A DNA stretch of 64,000 bases from Gammaproteobacteria bacterium (lineage in GTDB: Bacteria; Pseudomonadota; Gammaproteobacteria; Burkholderiales; Burkholderiaceae_D), in contig CAJCIC010000084.1 of assembly GCA_903970185.1 (NCBI GenBank), positions 1-64,000 on the forward strand. The letters run 5' to 3'. The notes beneath the pieces were generated by a model. The model was not told where the DNA came from. It did not search any database and saw only the letters and a list, made by a program, of their open reading frames with translations. Within the stretch, counting starts at the first letter, position 1; each line of letters starts with the position of its first letter. The position numbers were made by a program, and so were the translations under genes. Below, piece by piece: positions 18,734 to 27,480 of the stretch.

Positions 18734-20716
18734 ATGAGCGAAGGCAAGCGCGGCACGTCGATTCCGGTCGGACTTTTGCATTCGGTGCACGGCACCATGG
18801 CCATTGGCGAGACCTCGATGCGCGACGTGCTGCTGATGGAAATCGAGCGCGTCAACGCGGCGGGCGGGCTCCTTGGGCGACAGATCGAGGCCATTTCGCT
18901 TGACCCCGCGTCCAATTGGATGGCGTATCGCGACCTCGCGGTGAAACTGATCGAGGAGCACGACGCGCAAGCCATCTTTGGTTGCTGGACCTCGAGTTCA
19001 CGCAAATCGGTGCTCCCGGTTGTCGAGGAATTCGACCGGCTGCTGTTCTATCCGGTGCAGTACGAAGGCGAGGAGCTATCGCGCAATATCTTCTACTTCG
19101 GCGCGACGCCGAACCAGCAGGCGATTCCTGCGCTTGAATACCTGCTCTCCTCGGAAGGTGGCGGCTTCACCCGCTTCTTTTTTCTCGGCACCGATTACGT
19201 CTATCCCCGGACCACCAACCGCGTGCTGAAGCTCTTCCTGGATGCCAAGGGCCTGAAAACCGAGGGCTTTCCGGAATGCTATGTGCCGTTTGGTCACGCC
19301 CAGTGGCATGATCAGATGGAGGAGATCCAGGCGTTCTACGAGGGGGGACGCGGCGCGGTGATCTCGACGCTCAATGGCGATACCAACCTGAGCTTTTACC
19401 GGGCCTTCAAGGCGCGCGGTTTTCCGGTTGAAGATCTGCCGGTCATGGCGTTTTCGGTGACCGAAGCGGAATTGCAGTTGATCGAGCCTGATGACGTCAT
19501 CGGCCAGATGGCGTGCACCAGCTATTTCATGTCCAACACGTCTCCCGAAAACGCCGCGTTCATCGCCAGCTGGCAAGAGCGCTGGCAAGCGCCACGGCCC
19601 GTCTACGATGCGATGGTCTCGACAATTCTGAGCTTTCGCATGTGGTGCAAGGCCGTGACAGCGGCAAAGAGCACGGCCACCAGCGCCGTGCGCCAGTATA
19701 TGTATGGCCAGACCGAAAGGTCGCTAAACGGCAACACCTGCACGATGGGAATCAACCATCACGGCGACCTGTCGACTTTCGTTGGTCGCGCCAACCGCCA
19801 GCGCAGTTTCGACATCGTCTGGGCATCGCCGCGAAAGGTCGCAGGCGACCCTTTTGCTGCCGCCACGATCATCGCCGACACGCGCGCGGCCAACGAAAAG
19901 CGGGCGCTGCTCGAGGCGCTGCCAACGCCGCTGTTCGTGGTTGATGGAGAAAGCAAGGTTCGCTACCGCACGCCAAGCACCCATCGCTACTTTGGCCAGA
20001 CCATTGCCAAAGGCCAGATCACCGATATTCGCAATGCCGCCAATGCCAATGCGGCCGACCTGCAGATCAGCGACCATAACGGACGCACCGTGCACATGAC
20101 CGCGTCTTCGCGTGAACTGATGTTCGAAGGCGAACCGTCGTATCTGGTGTCGCTTGCCGATGTCACCCACATCCGCGAGGTCGAGGAAAAGCTGCGCGCA
20201 ACCAACGGCGAATTGCGCCAGCTCGCGACCATTGATTCTCTCACCAATGTCAGCAACCGGCGCCATTTCATGGACACGGCGCTGGTTTCGCTTGACCGCA
20301 TGCGTGAGCTTGGCAGGCCGGCTGCGGTGTTCATGCTCGATGTCGATGCCTTCAAGCTTGTCAACGATCGCTATGGTCACGAGGTCGGCGACCGCGTGCT
20401 GGTGCTGATTGCCGATACGATGCGCCATTCGCTTCGCGAGTGGGATGTGTTCGGGCGCCTTGGCGGAGACGAATTTGCCGGGCTGCTGTTTGATACCAAC
20501 ACGGCCCATGCGTTTGCGGTGCTTGACCGCCTGCGCACGCAACTGGCCTCGATTCGCATCGAATCAGAAGGCGAGGTCGTGAGCTTCACTTCAAGTATCG
20601 GCATGACGCCGATCGCAGCCAACGATACTTTCGCCGAAGGCCTGAAGCGCGCAGACGATGCCCTCTATCGCGCCAAGCGCACGGGCCGCAACCGGGTTTT
20701 CATCGGATCGGGCTAA
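18734..20716 (+). CDS. UrtA-like receptor domain fused to PAS and GGDEF (diguanylate cyclase)
   Basis: 660 residues. Residues about 8-380 follow the urea-binding protein UrtA and the amide sensor AmiC closely: LLHSVHGTMAIGETSMRD, FGCWTSSSRKSVLPVVEEF, YPVQYEGEE and GTDYVYPRTTN. A short PAS domain (about 405-485) and a GGDEF domain follow, with GGDEF at 577-581 and an RxxD product-inhibition site (REWD) five residues before it. There is no signal peptide or membrane segment, so ligand sensing must be cytoplasmic. It would make cyclic di-GMP in response to urea or a short amide. The start is ATG 18734 because the earlier frame has no homology. Confidence 0.9.
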   Translation: MSEGKRGTSIPVGLLHSVHGTMAIGETSMRDVLLMEIERVNAAGGLLGRQIEAISLDPASNWMAYRDLAVKLIEEHDAQAIFGCWTSSSRKSVLPVVEEFDRLLFYPVQYEGEELSRNIFYFGATPNQQAIPALEYLLSSEGGGFTRFFFLGTDYVYPRTTNRVLKLFLDAKGLKTEGFPECYVPFGHAQWHDQMEEIQAFYEGGRGAVISTLNGDTNLSFYRAFKARGFPVEDLPVMAFSVTEAELQLIEPDDVIGQMACTSYFMSNTSPENAAFIASWQERWQAPRPVYDAMVSTILSFRMWCKAVTAAKSTATSAVRQYMYGQTERSLNGNTCTMGINHHGDLSTFVGRANRQRSFDIVWASPRKVAGDPFAAATIIADTRAANEKRALLEALPTPLFVVDGESKVRYRTPSTHRYFGQTIAKGQITDIRNAANANAADLQISDHNGRTVHMTASSRELMFEGEPSYLVSLADVTHIREVEEKLRATNGELRQLATIDSLTNVSNRRHFMDTALVSLDRMRELGRPAAVFMLDVDAFKLVNDRYGHEVGDRVLVLIADTMRHSLREWDVFGRLGGDEFAGLLFDTNTAHAFAVLDRLRTQLASIRIESEGEVVSFTSSIGMTPIAANDTFAEGLKRADDALYRAKRTGRNRVFIGSG

Positions 20717-20734
20717 GACAAGCCCTGAAGCCTT

Positions 20735-20760
20735 AATGCCGCCCGCGGCGTGGCGGCATT
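20735..20760. terminator. Bidirectional terminator hairpin
   Basis: AATGCCGCC, an eight-base loop, then GGCGGCATT gives a 9-bp perfect stem between the ends of the convergent cyclase and caspase genes. The AA/TT ends give short U-tracts in both directions. Confidence 0.65.
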
Positions 20761-20836
20761 CTTCGCGTTCGATGTTGCACCTTGCCATGGCCTTTTTCGC
20801 GCCATGACAAGGGCCCTTGCACTTGTCGCCTGGACT

Positions 20837-22561
20837 TCAGGACAGCCCGTCGCGCGCGATCGCGCCAGGGCGCCTCGCTGCGATGATCGGGCGATCGCGG
20901 TCCTCGACTCTTGCGGGGATCGGCGTCTTTTCGGAGAAGCGGGTCAATTCGACCCGTTCCTTGACCTTGAGTCCTTTTTTCGGTCCCCGCACATTGGTCA
21001 TGGTGACGATGGGACGCCGACACTGATCGGGCGCAACCCAGCTCACGGTCTTGTACCTTTGCCCGTTGACGGCGATAAAGCCGGTGCCGACGATCTTGAA
21101 CGCATAGAATTCGCCGGCTGGCACGGTGATTTTTTCTCGTCCGACAATCCTCACATTGAGTTCGACGCGGTCATCGTGTTCATCGAAATGCGGGCCTGCC
21201 GGAACATGGATGGCAAACGCCGTCACCCAGCGCTGGCCAACAAAGTATTCGGCAGGAAAGAGTTGCTCGGGCGAGATGATCTTCATCATGTCGATCGAGA
21301 AATTGCCGTCGTTGTTCAGAAGGTCCGTGACGCGTTGGCCGCCGTTATATTCGACGCGGGTGTCAGAGACGGCTGTGACGCTAAAGGACTGAAGCGCCGT
21401 TCTCACCTTGGTCAGGGTATCGAGCACCTGATATTCGTAAATGTCGCCGACCTCGAAATGCACATCGGGCAGTGAAGTGCCCTTGGAATACGGATTTGCC
21501 GGGTCCGACACCGGTAGCACCCGTTTCTCGCCTTGCTTGGCGAGCAGCAGATTGAGGGCAGCCTGGGCCGATTCGGAGTAGGGCCCGCTGGGATCGCGCC
21601 GCAAGAATCCTGCGACGACATCCGGATCGGTCGACACCCGCGTCACGTTCCATTCGGTCAGGTCCTGCTCGAATTTGACCTTGCGCTGCTCTTCGCTCAG
21701 TTTCGGCGGGGCGCCTGCCGGTAACAGATAGAAGTCACCTTCAAGCGAGGTGCTCTCCCATGGAATTTGCGAGCCCTTGGAGCGGCGCCTGACCGCGAGG
21801 CGCACGCGCTTGAAGACATCTTCGATCTTCAGTTTCGGATCGCGCATCTCGATGAGCAGATTGCCGGTGTACAAACCGTTGCTGCCGTCACCGTCGCTCG
21901 CCGTGCTGCCAGGTGCCGTGGCATAGGCGAGCAGCGTGCCAGGCGGTGCATCGAACTGGCTAAGTCCCTTTGCCTGCAAGCGCAAGCGGCTGCCAAACGG
22001 ATCATCGCGACAGGCGTCAAGAATCAGGATGTTCATGGGATTCTTGGCTTGCCGCAGCCCGTCGAGCAGGGTCCCGAGGTCGAGTGTCGCGGCTGCCAAT
22101 TGCTCAGGCTCGCTGATATTCGCGTCGACCGGAATCAGATAGTTGCGCCATGCTTGCTGCGCGCCGTGCCCGGCGTAGTAAAAGAGCCCGACGGCTTCGT
22201 GCTGCCTCAGTCGCGCGCAATAGTCCGCGATCGCGCCCAACATCTGGGCGCGGTCGGCGTCGACCAGAAGCACCGTCTCAAACCCCATCTGGCGCAACTG
22301 CTGCGCCATCGCCGTGGCGTCTCGGGACGGATTGGCCAGAGGCGCAGCCGGGTAATTGCCGTTGCCAATGACAAGCGCAAGGCGCGCCGCATTGCTGTAG
22401 TTTTCGGGGGCCTGGCTGCCCTCAGCCTCGGCATCGTCGTCCTCGGAAGCGGCGCGAAGATTGCCCCCCAACGCTGACGACAGAAGGAGCGCGCCGCTTC
22501 CGGCCAGCCAGCGCCGGCGTGTCAGGTTGCAAACGGCAGCGCCGCGTTCCTCATCAATCAT
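20837..22561 (-). CDS. Tat-exported caspase-like (peptidase C14) protein
   Basis: 574 residues. The N-terminus has a twin-arginine signal (TRRRWLAGSGALLLSSA). The caspase-like domain (about 58-280) contains the dyad His132 (YYAGHGAQ) and Cys184 (LDACRDDP) and opens with RLALVIGNGNY, as in bacterial metacaspase-type enzymes. The C-terminal 250 residues are beta-rich and probably bind a partner or the envelope. Target proteins are unknown. Confidence 0.88.
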   Translation of the reverse strand: MIDEERGAAVCNLTRRRWLAGSGALLLSSALGGNLRAASEDDDAEAEGSQAPENYSNAARLALVIGNGNYPAAPLANPSRDATAMAQQLRQMGFETVLLVDADRAQMLGAIADYCARLRQHEAVGLFYYAGHGAQQAWRNYLIPVDANISEPEQLAAATLDLGTLLDGLRQAKNPMNILILDACRDDPFGSRLRLQAKGLSQFDAPPGTLLAYATAPGSTASDGDGSNGLYTGNLLIEMRDPKLKIEDVFKRVRLAVRRRSKGSQIPWESTSLEGDFYLLPAGAPPKLSEEQRKVKFEQDLTEWNVTRVSTDPDVVAGFLRRDPSGPYSESAQAALNLLLAKQGEKRVLPVSDPANPYSKGTSLPDVHFEVGDIYEYQVLDTLTKVRTALQSFSVTAVSDTRVEYNGGQRVTDLLNNDGNFSIDMMKIISPEQLFPAEYFVGQRWVTAFAIHVPAGPHFDEHDDRVELNVRIVGREKITVPAGEFYAFKIVGTGFIAVNGQRYKTVSWVAPDQCRRPIVTMTNVRGPKKGLKVKERVELTRFSEKTPIPARVEDRDRPIIAARRPGAIARDGLS

Positions 22562-22629
22562 AAGGGCGTATGAGAAGCACCGGCGTAGGTCGCCGTCGAA
22601 TCGGGGTATTCAGTCAATCCGATTTTAGA

Positions 22630-22653
22630 CGCAACCGGGGTTTTCTGGTTGCG
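22630..22653 (-). terminator. Hairpin downstream of the hydroxylase gene remnant
   Basis: CGCAACC ... GGTTGCG forms a 7-bp stem; on the minus strand it is followed by TCTAAAATC. It lies after the end of the truncated molybdenum hydroxylase gene and was probably that gene's terminator. Confidence 0.4.
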
Positions 22654-22720
22654 CCCGCTTGCGCTCGCCCGGGCGCAGGCGGGGTCGCTGGCAATGACCC
22701 GCTTGCGCTAGCGAGGGCAG

Positions 22721-22902
22721 CTAGGCCATGAGCTTGTCCAGGGTGATGGGGAGGTCGCGCACGCGCCTGCCGCAGGCGTTATAGACTGCATTGGCAATCG
22801 CAGCACCCGTTTCGGTGATGCCGATTTCACCGACACCGTGTGAGCCCATCGGGGCATGGGGATCCGCTATGTTGGTCCAGATGACGCAAAGTGATGCTGC
22901 GT
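22721..22902 (-). pseudogene. 3' remnant of a xanthine-dehydrogenase-family molybdopterin subunit gene
   Basis: Only about 54 C-terminal codons remain, ending at a TAG at 22723-22721. They encode MGSHGVGEIGITETGAAIAN and then RRVRDLPITLDKLMA, a close match in kind to the C-terminus of the large subunits of aldehyde/xanthine dehydrogenases (PaoC/XdhA type: GELGITG..AAIANAVY..TGKRVRDLPIT). No start codon or upstream domains are present; the sequence meets the neighbouring small ORF at 22903. Confidence 0.75.
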
Positions 22903-23157
22903 CTAAGGCTGGTCCGGCTCGCCTTCCCAGGCAGCGAACGCGTCGTTATCGGTCACCCGAAACCAGGAGGTGCCGCAATGCGGGCAGTCAAAGTGTTGCC
23001 AGAGCCGGGTCTCGGGCATTTCCGACCCTTGCATTTCCTTGTGTTCCCGGCGCGGCTCGCCGCGCTGTCTCAGATGATCGCCTTCCGATTCGCTTTGCAA
23101 GCTTGCGCTTAACACCTGGCATGCCGGACATTTGCTTTCCATGGATTCCTTGTGCAT
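22903..23157 (-). CDS. Small double-CxxC (zinc-ribbon-like) protein
   Basis: 84 residues with two CxxC pairs, CPAC near residue 10 and CPHC near residue 58, spaced to form one zinc ribbon, joined by a charged Gln/Glu/Arg-rich segment. The C-terminal block HFDCPHCGTSWFRVTDND looks conserved. A second in-frame ATG occurs at codon 6. It sits directly upstream of the hydroxylase remnant, so it could itself be a relic; function unknown. Confidence 0.5.
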   Translation of the reverse strand: MHKESMESKCPACQVLSASLQSESEGDHLRQRGEPRREHKEMQGSEMPETRLWQHFDCPHCGTSWFRVTDNDAFAAWEGEPDQP

Positions 23158-23375
23158 GGTTGTTCGAGCAGGGTCAAGCCGCCTCGAGTTATCTCAAACG
23201 ACCAGCGGCCGACCGGGGAAGTGAGGACCCTTTGCGTGACCCGAGCAGGTAAGCGCAACCGCCGTGCCGCAATCACAGCGTTGTCTGATTTCTGCCGCGG
23301 ATAGGGCAATGCCCCATGCCGGGTGTATCCCCGTTGGGGTGGATTTGAGCTGGCGCGGGCAACCTTTTTTCGAAG

Positions 23376-25262
23376 CTAGACTTCGACGCGAGTGCCAAGC
23401 TCGACCATGCGGTTACGCGGAATGTGGAAAAACTCGGTTGCATCGGATTCGTTTCGATGCAACCACGTGAAAAGACCTCTGAAGAACGCATTGAGCCGAT
23501 TTTTCTGCGGTGCGCGCTCGATCGAGGCCCGCGAAACGAAGAACGTCGTGTTCATCAGGTCAAACGGTGCGTGCGCGGGCATGGCTTCGGCGAGCGCGAG
23601 CGGAATGTCGCGATGCTCCATGAAGCCATAGTGCAACTGGATGTTGTAGAACTCGTGGCCGAGATCGACGAAATGCACGCGTGATTCGGGCGGGACGCGC
23701 GGAATGTGTTCCGTGTCCACGGTGAGCAGGATGTTGCGCCAGTGCAGGACGTGATAGTGCTTGACGTTGTGCAGCAGCGCGATCGGCACATTGTTCAATT
23801 GTTGCGTGAGATAGACGGCAGTCCCCTGAACCCGGGCCTCGCCTTTCATCGAATTGATGAACGCTGACATCGGCGTCGTGTTGCGTTGCAATTCGCGGAT
23901 CAAGGCGATGCGCCCGCTCCTCCATGCATCCATGATCGTGAAGACGATTGCGGCTGCCACCAGCGGCACCCACCCGCCTTCTGTCACCTTGACCAGGTTG
24001 GCAGACGAAAAAGTGCAATCGACGAGGAGCAGCGGCCCGGCCACGGCGAGGGCTTTCATGAGACTCCACTGCCATTGTTCGCGCATCAGTTTGTACATCA
24101 GGATGGTCGTGAGCAACATCGTGAGCGAGACGGCAATCCCAAACGCAGCCGCCAGCTTGTCCGACGAGCCAAAGCCGATGGTCAACCCCAAAGTAAAGAC
24201 CATCAGGAGCCAATTGACCACCCCGACGTAGATCTGTCCATAACCTGTGGCAGATGTCTGGGTCACGGTCAGCCGCGGGCAAAGGCCGAGCTGGATGGCC
24301 TGACGCGTCATCGAAAAGACGCCGCTGATGATGGCCTGGCTGGCGATGATGGTGGCCGCCGTGGCCAAGACCACGAGGGGCAGCTGAAGCCAGTCGGGCG
24401 CGAGCAGGAAGAACGGGTTGGCACCCTCGCTTACGGGTCCTGTTGCAACCACCGCAGCCTGCCCTGCGTAGTTCAACAGCAGCATCGGCAAAACCAGGGC
24501 ATACCAGCCGATCCTTATCGGCTTTCGGCCGAAATGCCCCATGTCGGCATAGAGCGCTTCGGCTCCCGTCGCGCTGAGAAACACGGCGCCAAGCAGGGTG
24601 AATCCTGCAAAACCGTGGGTTGCAATATAGGTCACCCCGACCATCGGATTGAGCGCGAAAAGGACAGCAGGGTGAGTGATGATGCCGCGCACGCCCAAGA
24701 TGCCGATGCATGCGAACCAGACAATCATGACCGGCCCAAAAATCTTGCCGATGGTCGCAGTGCCGCGTTGCTGCAGCACAAACAGGGCGATGAGGATGAC
24801 TGTGGCAGCCGGCAGGATAAAGCGCGCAAGGCCGGGAAAGGGCTGTTTCAAGCCCTCGAGAGCGCTGAGCACCGAAATCGCCGGCGTGATCGCGCCGTCG
24901 CCATACAGGAGGGCCGCACCCAGAATGCCGATCACGACCAGGACGCGGCGTTCCTGCCCCTTCAGGGCAAGTTTGGCCGTGAGCGCCAGAATTCCGCCTT
25001 CGCCATCGTTATCGGCGCGCATGACAAGTGCGACATATTTGATCGACGTGGTGATGATCAGCGTCCATACGATCAGCGAAAACATTCCCGCTGCGGCATT
25101 GGCAGATGCGTCGCCTGCCCAGTCCAGCGCAGTCTTCAGTGTGTAGAGGGGACTCGTGCCGATGTCGCCATAGACGACGCCAAGTGCACCGAGGATGAGT
25201 CCGGCGATGGGTCCCCGAACTTCGGCGGCAGCGGCGGTCTTGGGTGCTTCGGGGTTTGTCAT
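23376..25262 (-). CDS. kup: Kup-family low-affinity potassium transporter
   Basis: 628 residues, usual Kup length. About 12 membrane helices (1-460) are followed by a cytoplasmic C-terminal domain. The opening ALGVVYGDIGTSPLYTLKTA is the Kup signature in helix 1, and DGAITPAISVLSALEG follows in helix 3. Kup imports K+ with protons and matters at low pH and osmotic stress. It is transcribed alone, away from the leu-like operon. Confidence 0.96.
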   Translation of the reverse strand: MTNPEAPKTAAAAEVRGPIAGLILGALGVVYGDIGTSPLYTLKTALDWAGDASANAAAGMFSLIVWTLIITTSIKYVALVMRADNDGEGGILALTAKLALKGQERRVLVVIGILGAALLYGDGAITPAISVLSALEGLKQPFPGLARFILPAATVILIALFVLQQRGTATIGKIFGPVMIVWFACIGILGVRGIITHPAVLFALNPMVGVTYIATHGFAGFTLLGAVFLSATGAEALYADMGHFGRKPIRIGWYALVLPMLLLNYAGQAAVVATGPVSEGANPFFLLAPDWLQLPLVVLATAATIIASQAIISGVFSMTRQAIQLGLCPRLTVTQTSATGYGQIYVGVVNWLLMVFTLGLTIGFGSSDKLAAAFGIAVSLTMLLTTILMYKLMREQWQWSLMKALAVAGPLLLVDCTFSSANLVKVTEGGWVPLVAAAIVFTIMDAWRSGRIALIRELQRNTTPMSAFINSMKGEARVQGTAVYLTQQLNNVPIALLHNVKHYHVLHWRNILLTVDTEHIPRVPPESRVHFVDLGHEFYNIQLHYGFMEHRDIPLALAEAMPAHAPFDLMNTTFFVSRASIERAPQKNRLNAFFRGLFTWLHRNESDATEFFHIPRNRMVELGTRVEV

Positions 25263-25769
25263 CGGTCGCCTTCGGTAGGAGTCGGTCGCGCCACGTCCAT
25301 GCCTTCTTGATCAATCGAAAGCGTGGTCTAGTCGCCGCAAAGTCGTCAAGTATCCGTCGAAACGCAACGTCTGGGCCCGATCCGAGTCCATGATGGGCTG
25401 ACACGGCCCTTGGCTGTGCCTTGCAAACGGGAATCCGATCCTTGGACTGCTGAACCTCGCTACTGCGCTTTGCCTCGCGCCCCTCGCCGATCGCCTGATG
25501 GTTGGCACGGGAAACCCGAGGGCTCCGGCTTTTCAGATACCCGCGCGCCTACGGGCCGCGGTCAAGCCACGGAGCATTCTCCGCCCTTGTCGCCGCCTGC
25601 AGGTGACGGCGCCACAGCGTGAAAGCGATGGGCTCGTCATGCCTGACCAGTTCATTTGCAGCCAAAACTACGTACAAGGCGACGTACAAGGACATGATCT
25701 AGCCGCGTGCGGGGAGCTTGTGCAGCGACCGCTTGCGCAACAAGTCCGCTCCTGTCTTGCCAAGGCGGC
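25263..25769. other. Intergenic region between kup and the leuB-like gene
   Basis: 507 bases. No frame gives a recognisable protein. It includes the kup promoter region and a short tandem near-repeat ACGTACAAGG-CG-ACGTACAAGG at about 25670-25691. No terminator or RNA gene is evident. Confidence 0.45.
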
Positions 25770-26855
25770 CTAAAGCTCGGCGAGAATGGCATCCCCCATT
25801 TGCGACGTCGAAACCGTCGCCCGTCCCGCTTGTGCGATGTCCAGCGTCCGAACGCCGCGGGCGATGACGCGATCGACGGCGTCTTCTAGATGCTTGGCTT
25901 CATCAGGCCGGTCCAGGCTGTAGCGCAGGCACAGGGCGAAACTCAGAATTGCACCGCATGGATTGGCAAGCGACTTGCCGGCAATGTCCGGTGCACTGCC
26001 GTGAATCGGTTCGTAGAGCGCCTTGCGCCGACCCTTTGCATCGACCGCGCCAAGCGATGCAGAGGGCAACATGCCAAGCGAGCCCGCGACCATCGCCGCG
26101 CAATCGGAAAGAATGTCACCAAACAGATTCTCGGTCACGATCACGTCGAATTGTCGCGGCGCGCGCACCAGTTGCATGGCGCAGTTATCGACATACATGT
26201 GCGTCAGTTCGATATCCGGATACTCGCGTGCGTGTAGCGCGACGATGGTGTCGCGCCACAGCATGAATACCTCGAGCACGTTGCTCTTGTCGACGTTGCA
26301 CACGCGCGACTTGCGGCTGCGTGCCAGGGCAAAAGCGGCGCGCCCGATGCGCTCGATCTCGCTTGTCGTGTAGACCAGGGAGTTGATGCCGCGTCTGCTG
26401 CCATCGGCGTTCTCGAAGATGCCGCGTGGACTGCCGAAGTAGAGTCCGCCGCACAGTTCGCGCACCAGGATCATGTCGGTGCCGCCGACGATCTCGGGCC
26501 GCAGCGTCGAGGCGTCCTCCATCCCCGGGGTGGTCCTGATGGGCCGCAAATTGGTGAAGAGGTCGAGCTCCCGGCGCATGCGCAACAGCCAGTCCTCGCG
26601 CTGATATTCCCTTGGAATCGCAGCGTATTCGGGAGAGCCCGTGGCACCAAACAGGATGGCATCCGCCGCGAGGATCTTGGCCCAGGTCTCGTCGCGCATG
26701 AGGGTCTTGTAGGCCTTCCACGAGGCGATGCCGTAGAGTTCTTCGTCAAGCGTGAAATCGACGCCGTGGCGCTGGAACCAGTGGGCGATCTTTTTGACTT
26801 CCGGCATGATTTCCGGGCCGATTCCGTCACCTGGCAAGACCAGCAGATTAAACAT
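25770..26855 (-). CDS. leuB: 3-isopropylmalate dehydrogenase-like enzyme
   Basis: 361-residue member of the beta-decarboxylating dehydrogenase family (Mg2+, NAD+), which oxidises and decarboxylates 3-substituted malates. LLVLPGDGIGPEIM starts the fold; NLRPIRT, the Tyr of GINSLVYTTSEIERI, the Lys of NVDKSNVLE and the Asp-rich NLFGDILSD follow. The substrate-arm ExxLL pattern (REDWLLRMRR) is that of isopropylmalate rather than isocitrate enzymes. The start overlaps leuD by eight bases; a longer frame is not homologous. It is the last gene of a catabolic-looking operon, so its natural substrate may be an alkylmalate relative. Confidence 0.88.
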   Translation of the reverse strand: MFNLLVLPGDGIGPEIMPEVKKIAHWFQRHGVDFTLDEELYGIASWKAYKTLMRDETWAKILAADAILFGATGSPEYAAIPREYQREDWLLRMRRELDLFTNLRPIRTTPGMEDASTLRPEIVGGTDMILVRELCGGLYFGSPRGIFENADGSRRGINSLVYTTSEIERIGRAAFALARSRKSRVCNVDKSNVLEVFMLWRDTIVALHAREYPDIELTHMYVDNCAMQLVRAPRQFDVIVTENLFGDILSDCAAMVAGSLGMLPSASLGAVDAKGRRKALYEPIHGSAPDIAGKSLANPCGAILSFALCLRYSLDRPDEAKHLEDAVDRVIARGVRTLDIAQAGRATVSTSQMGDAILAEL

Positions 26856-27480
26856 GTGCATCGTCCAATTTTTGGTAGGCCCAGCCCCGCGCAGCACGAT
26901 CCCGGCGTTCGAAGGCAGAAATTTCAGCGCTATATCGCTGCGTCGCACCGATCTCGTCTAAGCCCTCGAGGAGCGCTACACGCCGCTCGGCGTCAATGGC
27001 AAACGGCATGAGGCGCAGTGCAGGCGTCTCGATCAGGTTCTGCACAAGGTCGACCGTCATGCGTGGCACAGCTTCGGCCTCGATCTCGGCCATGAGCGCG
27101 GCCACGAGGCCTGGCTCGAGGGTGATGGCCAATAGCCCGTTCTGAAAGCAATTGGCCCTGAAAATGTCGCCAAAACTCGGCGCAATGATGCACCGAAAGC
27201 CCATGTCCGAAAGCGCCCACACGGCGTGCTCGCGCGAACTGCCGCAGCCGAAATTCTCGCCGGCGACCAGCACCTGGGCACCGGCGTACTTCGGCTGGTT
27301 CAAAACGAAGTCTGCGCGTGGCTGGTGCGCGCTGTCGTAGCGCCATGGCTCGAATGCGAACGCTCCGAGCTGGCCCCGTGGAAATGCCATCAAGCGTGCA
27401 ATCGGGATGATGACTTCGGTATCGACATTGGATTTGCAAAGGGGTGCTGCAATGCCCGTAAGGATCGTGAAGGCTGCCAT
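26848..27480 (-). CDS. leuD: 3-isopropylmalate dehydratase small subunit-like protein
   Basis: 210 residues, the swivel domain of the aconitase superfamily. GENFGCGSSREHAVWAL carries the Gly-Cys-Gly-Ser-Ser-Arg loop that contacts substrate carboxylates, and IIPIARLMAFPRGQLGAF is the N-terminal strand region. It works with the large subunit encoded just upstream, whose stop overlaps this start as TGATG. Confidence 0.9.
   Translation of the reverse strand: MAAFTILTGIAAPLCKSNVDTEVIIPIARLMAFPRGQLGAFAFEPWRYDSAHQPRADFVLNQPKYAGAQVLVAGENFGCGSSREHAVWALSDMGFRCIIAPSFGDIFRANCFQNGLLAITLEPGLVAALMAEIEAEAVPRMTVDLVQNLIETPALRLMPFAIDAERRVALLEGLDEIGATQRYSAEISAFERRDRAARGWAYQKLDDAHV

Noticed and set aside
23886-25310. 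Plus-strand frame of 474 codons opposite kup
   Set aside because: Gln/His/Asp-rich shadow of the Kup helices.
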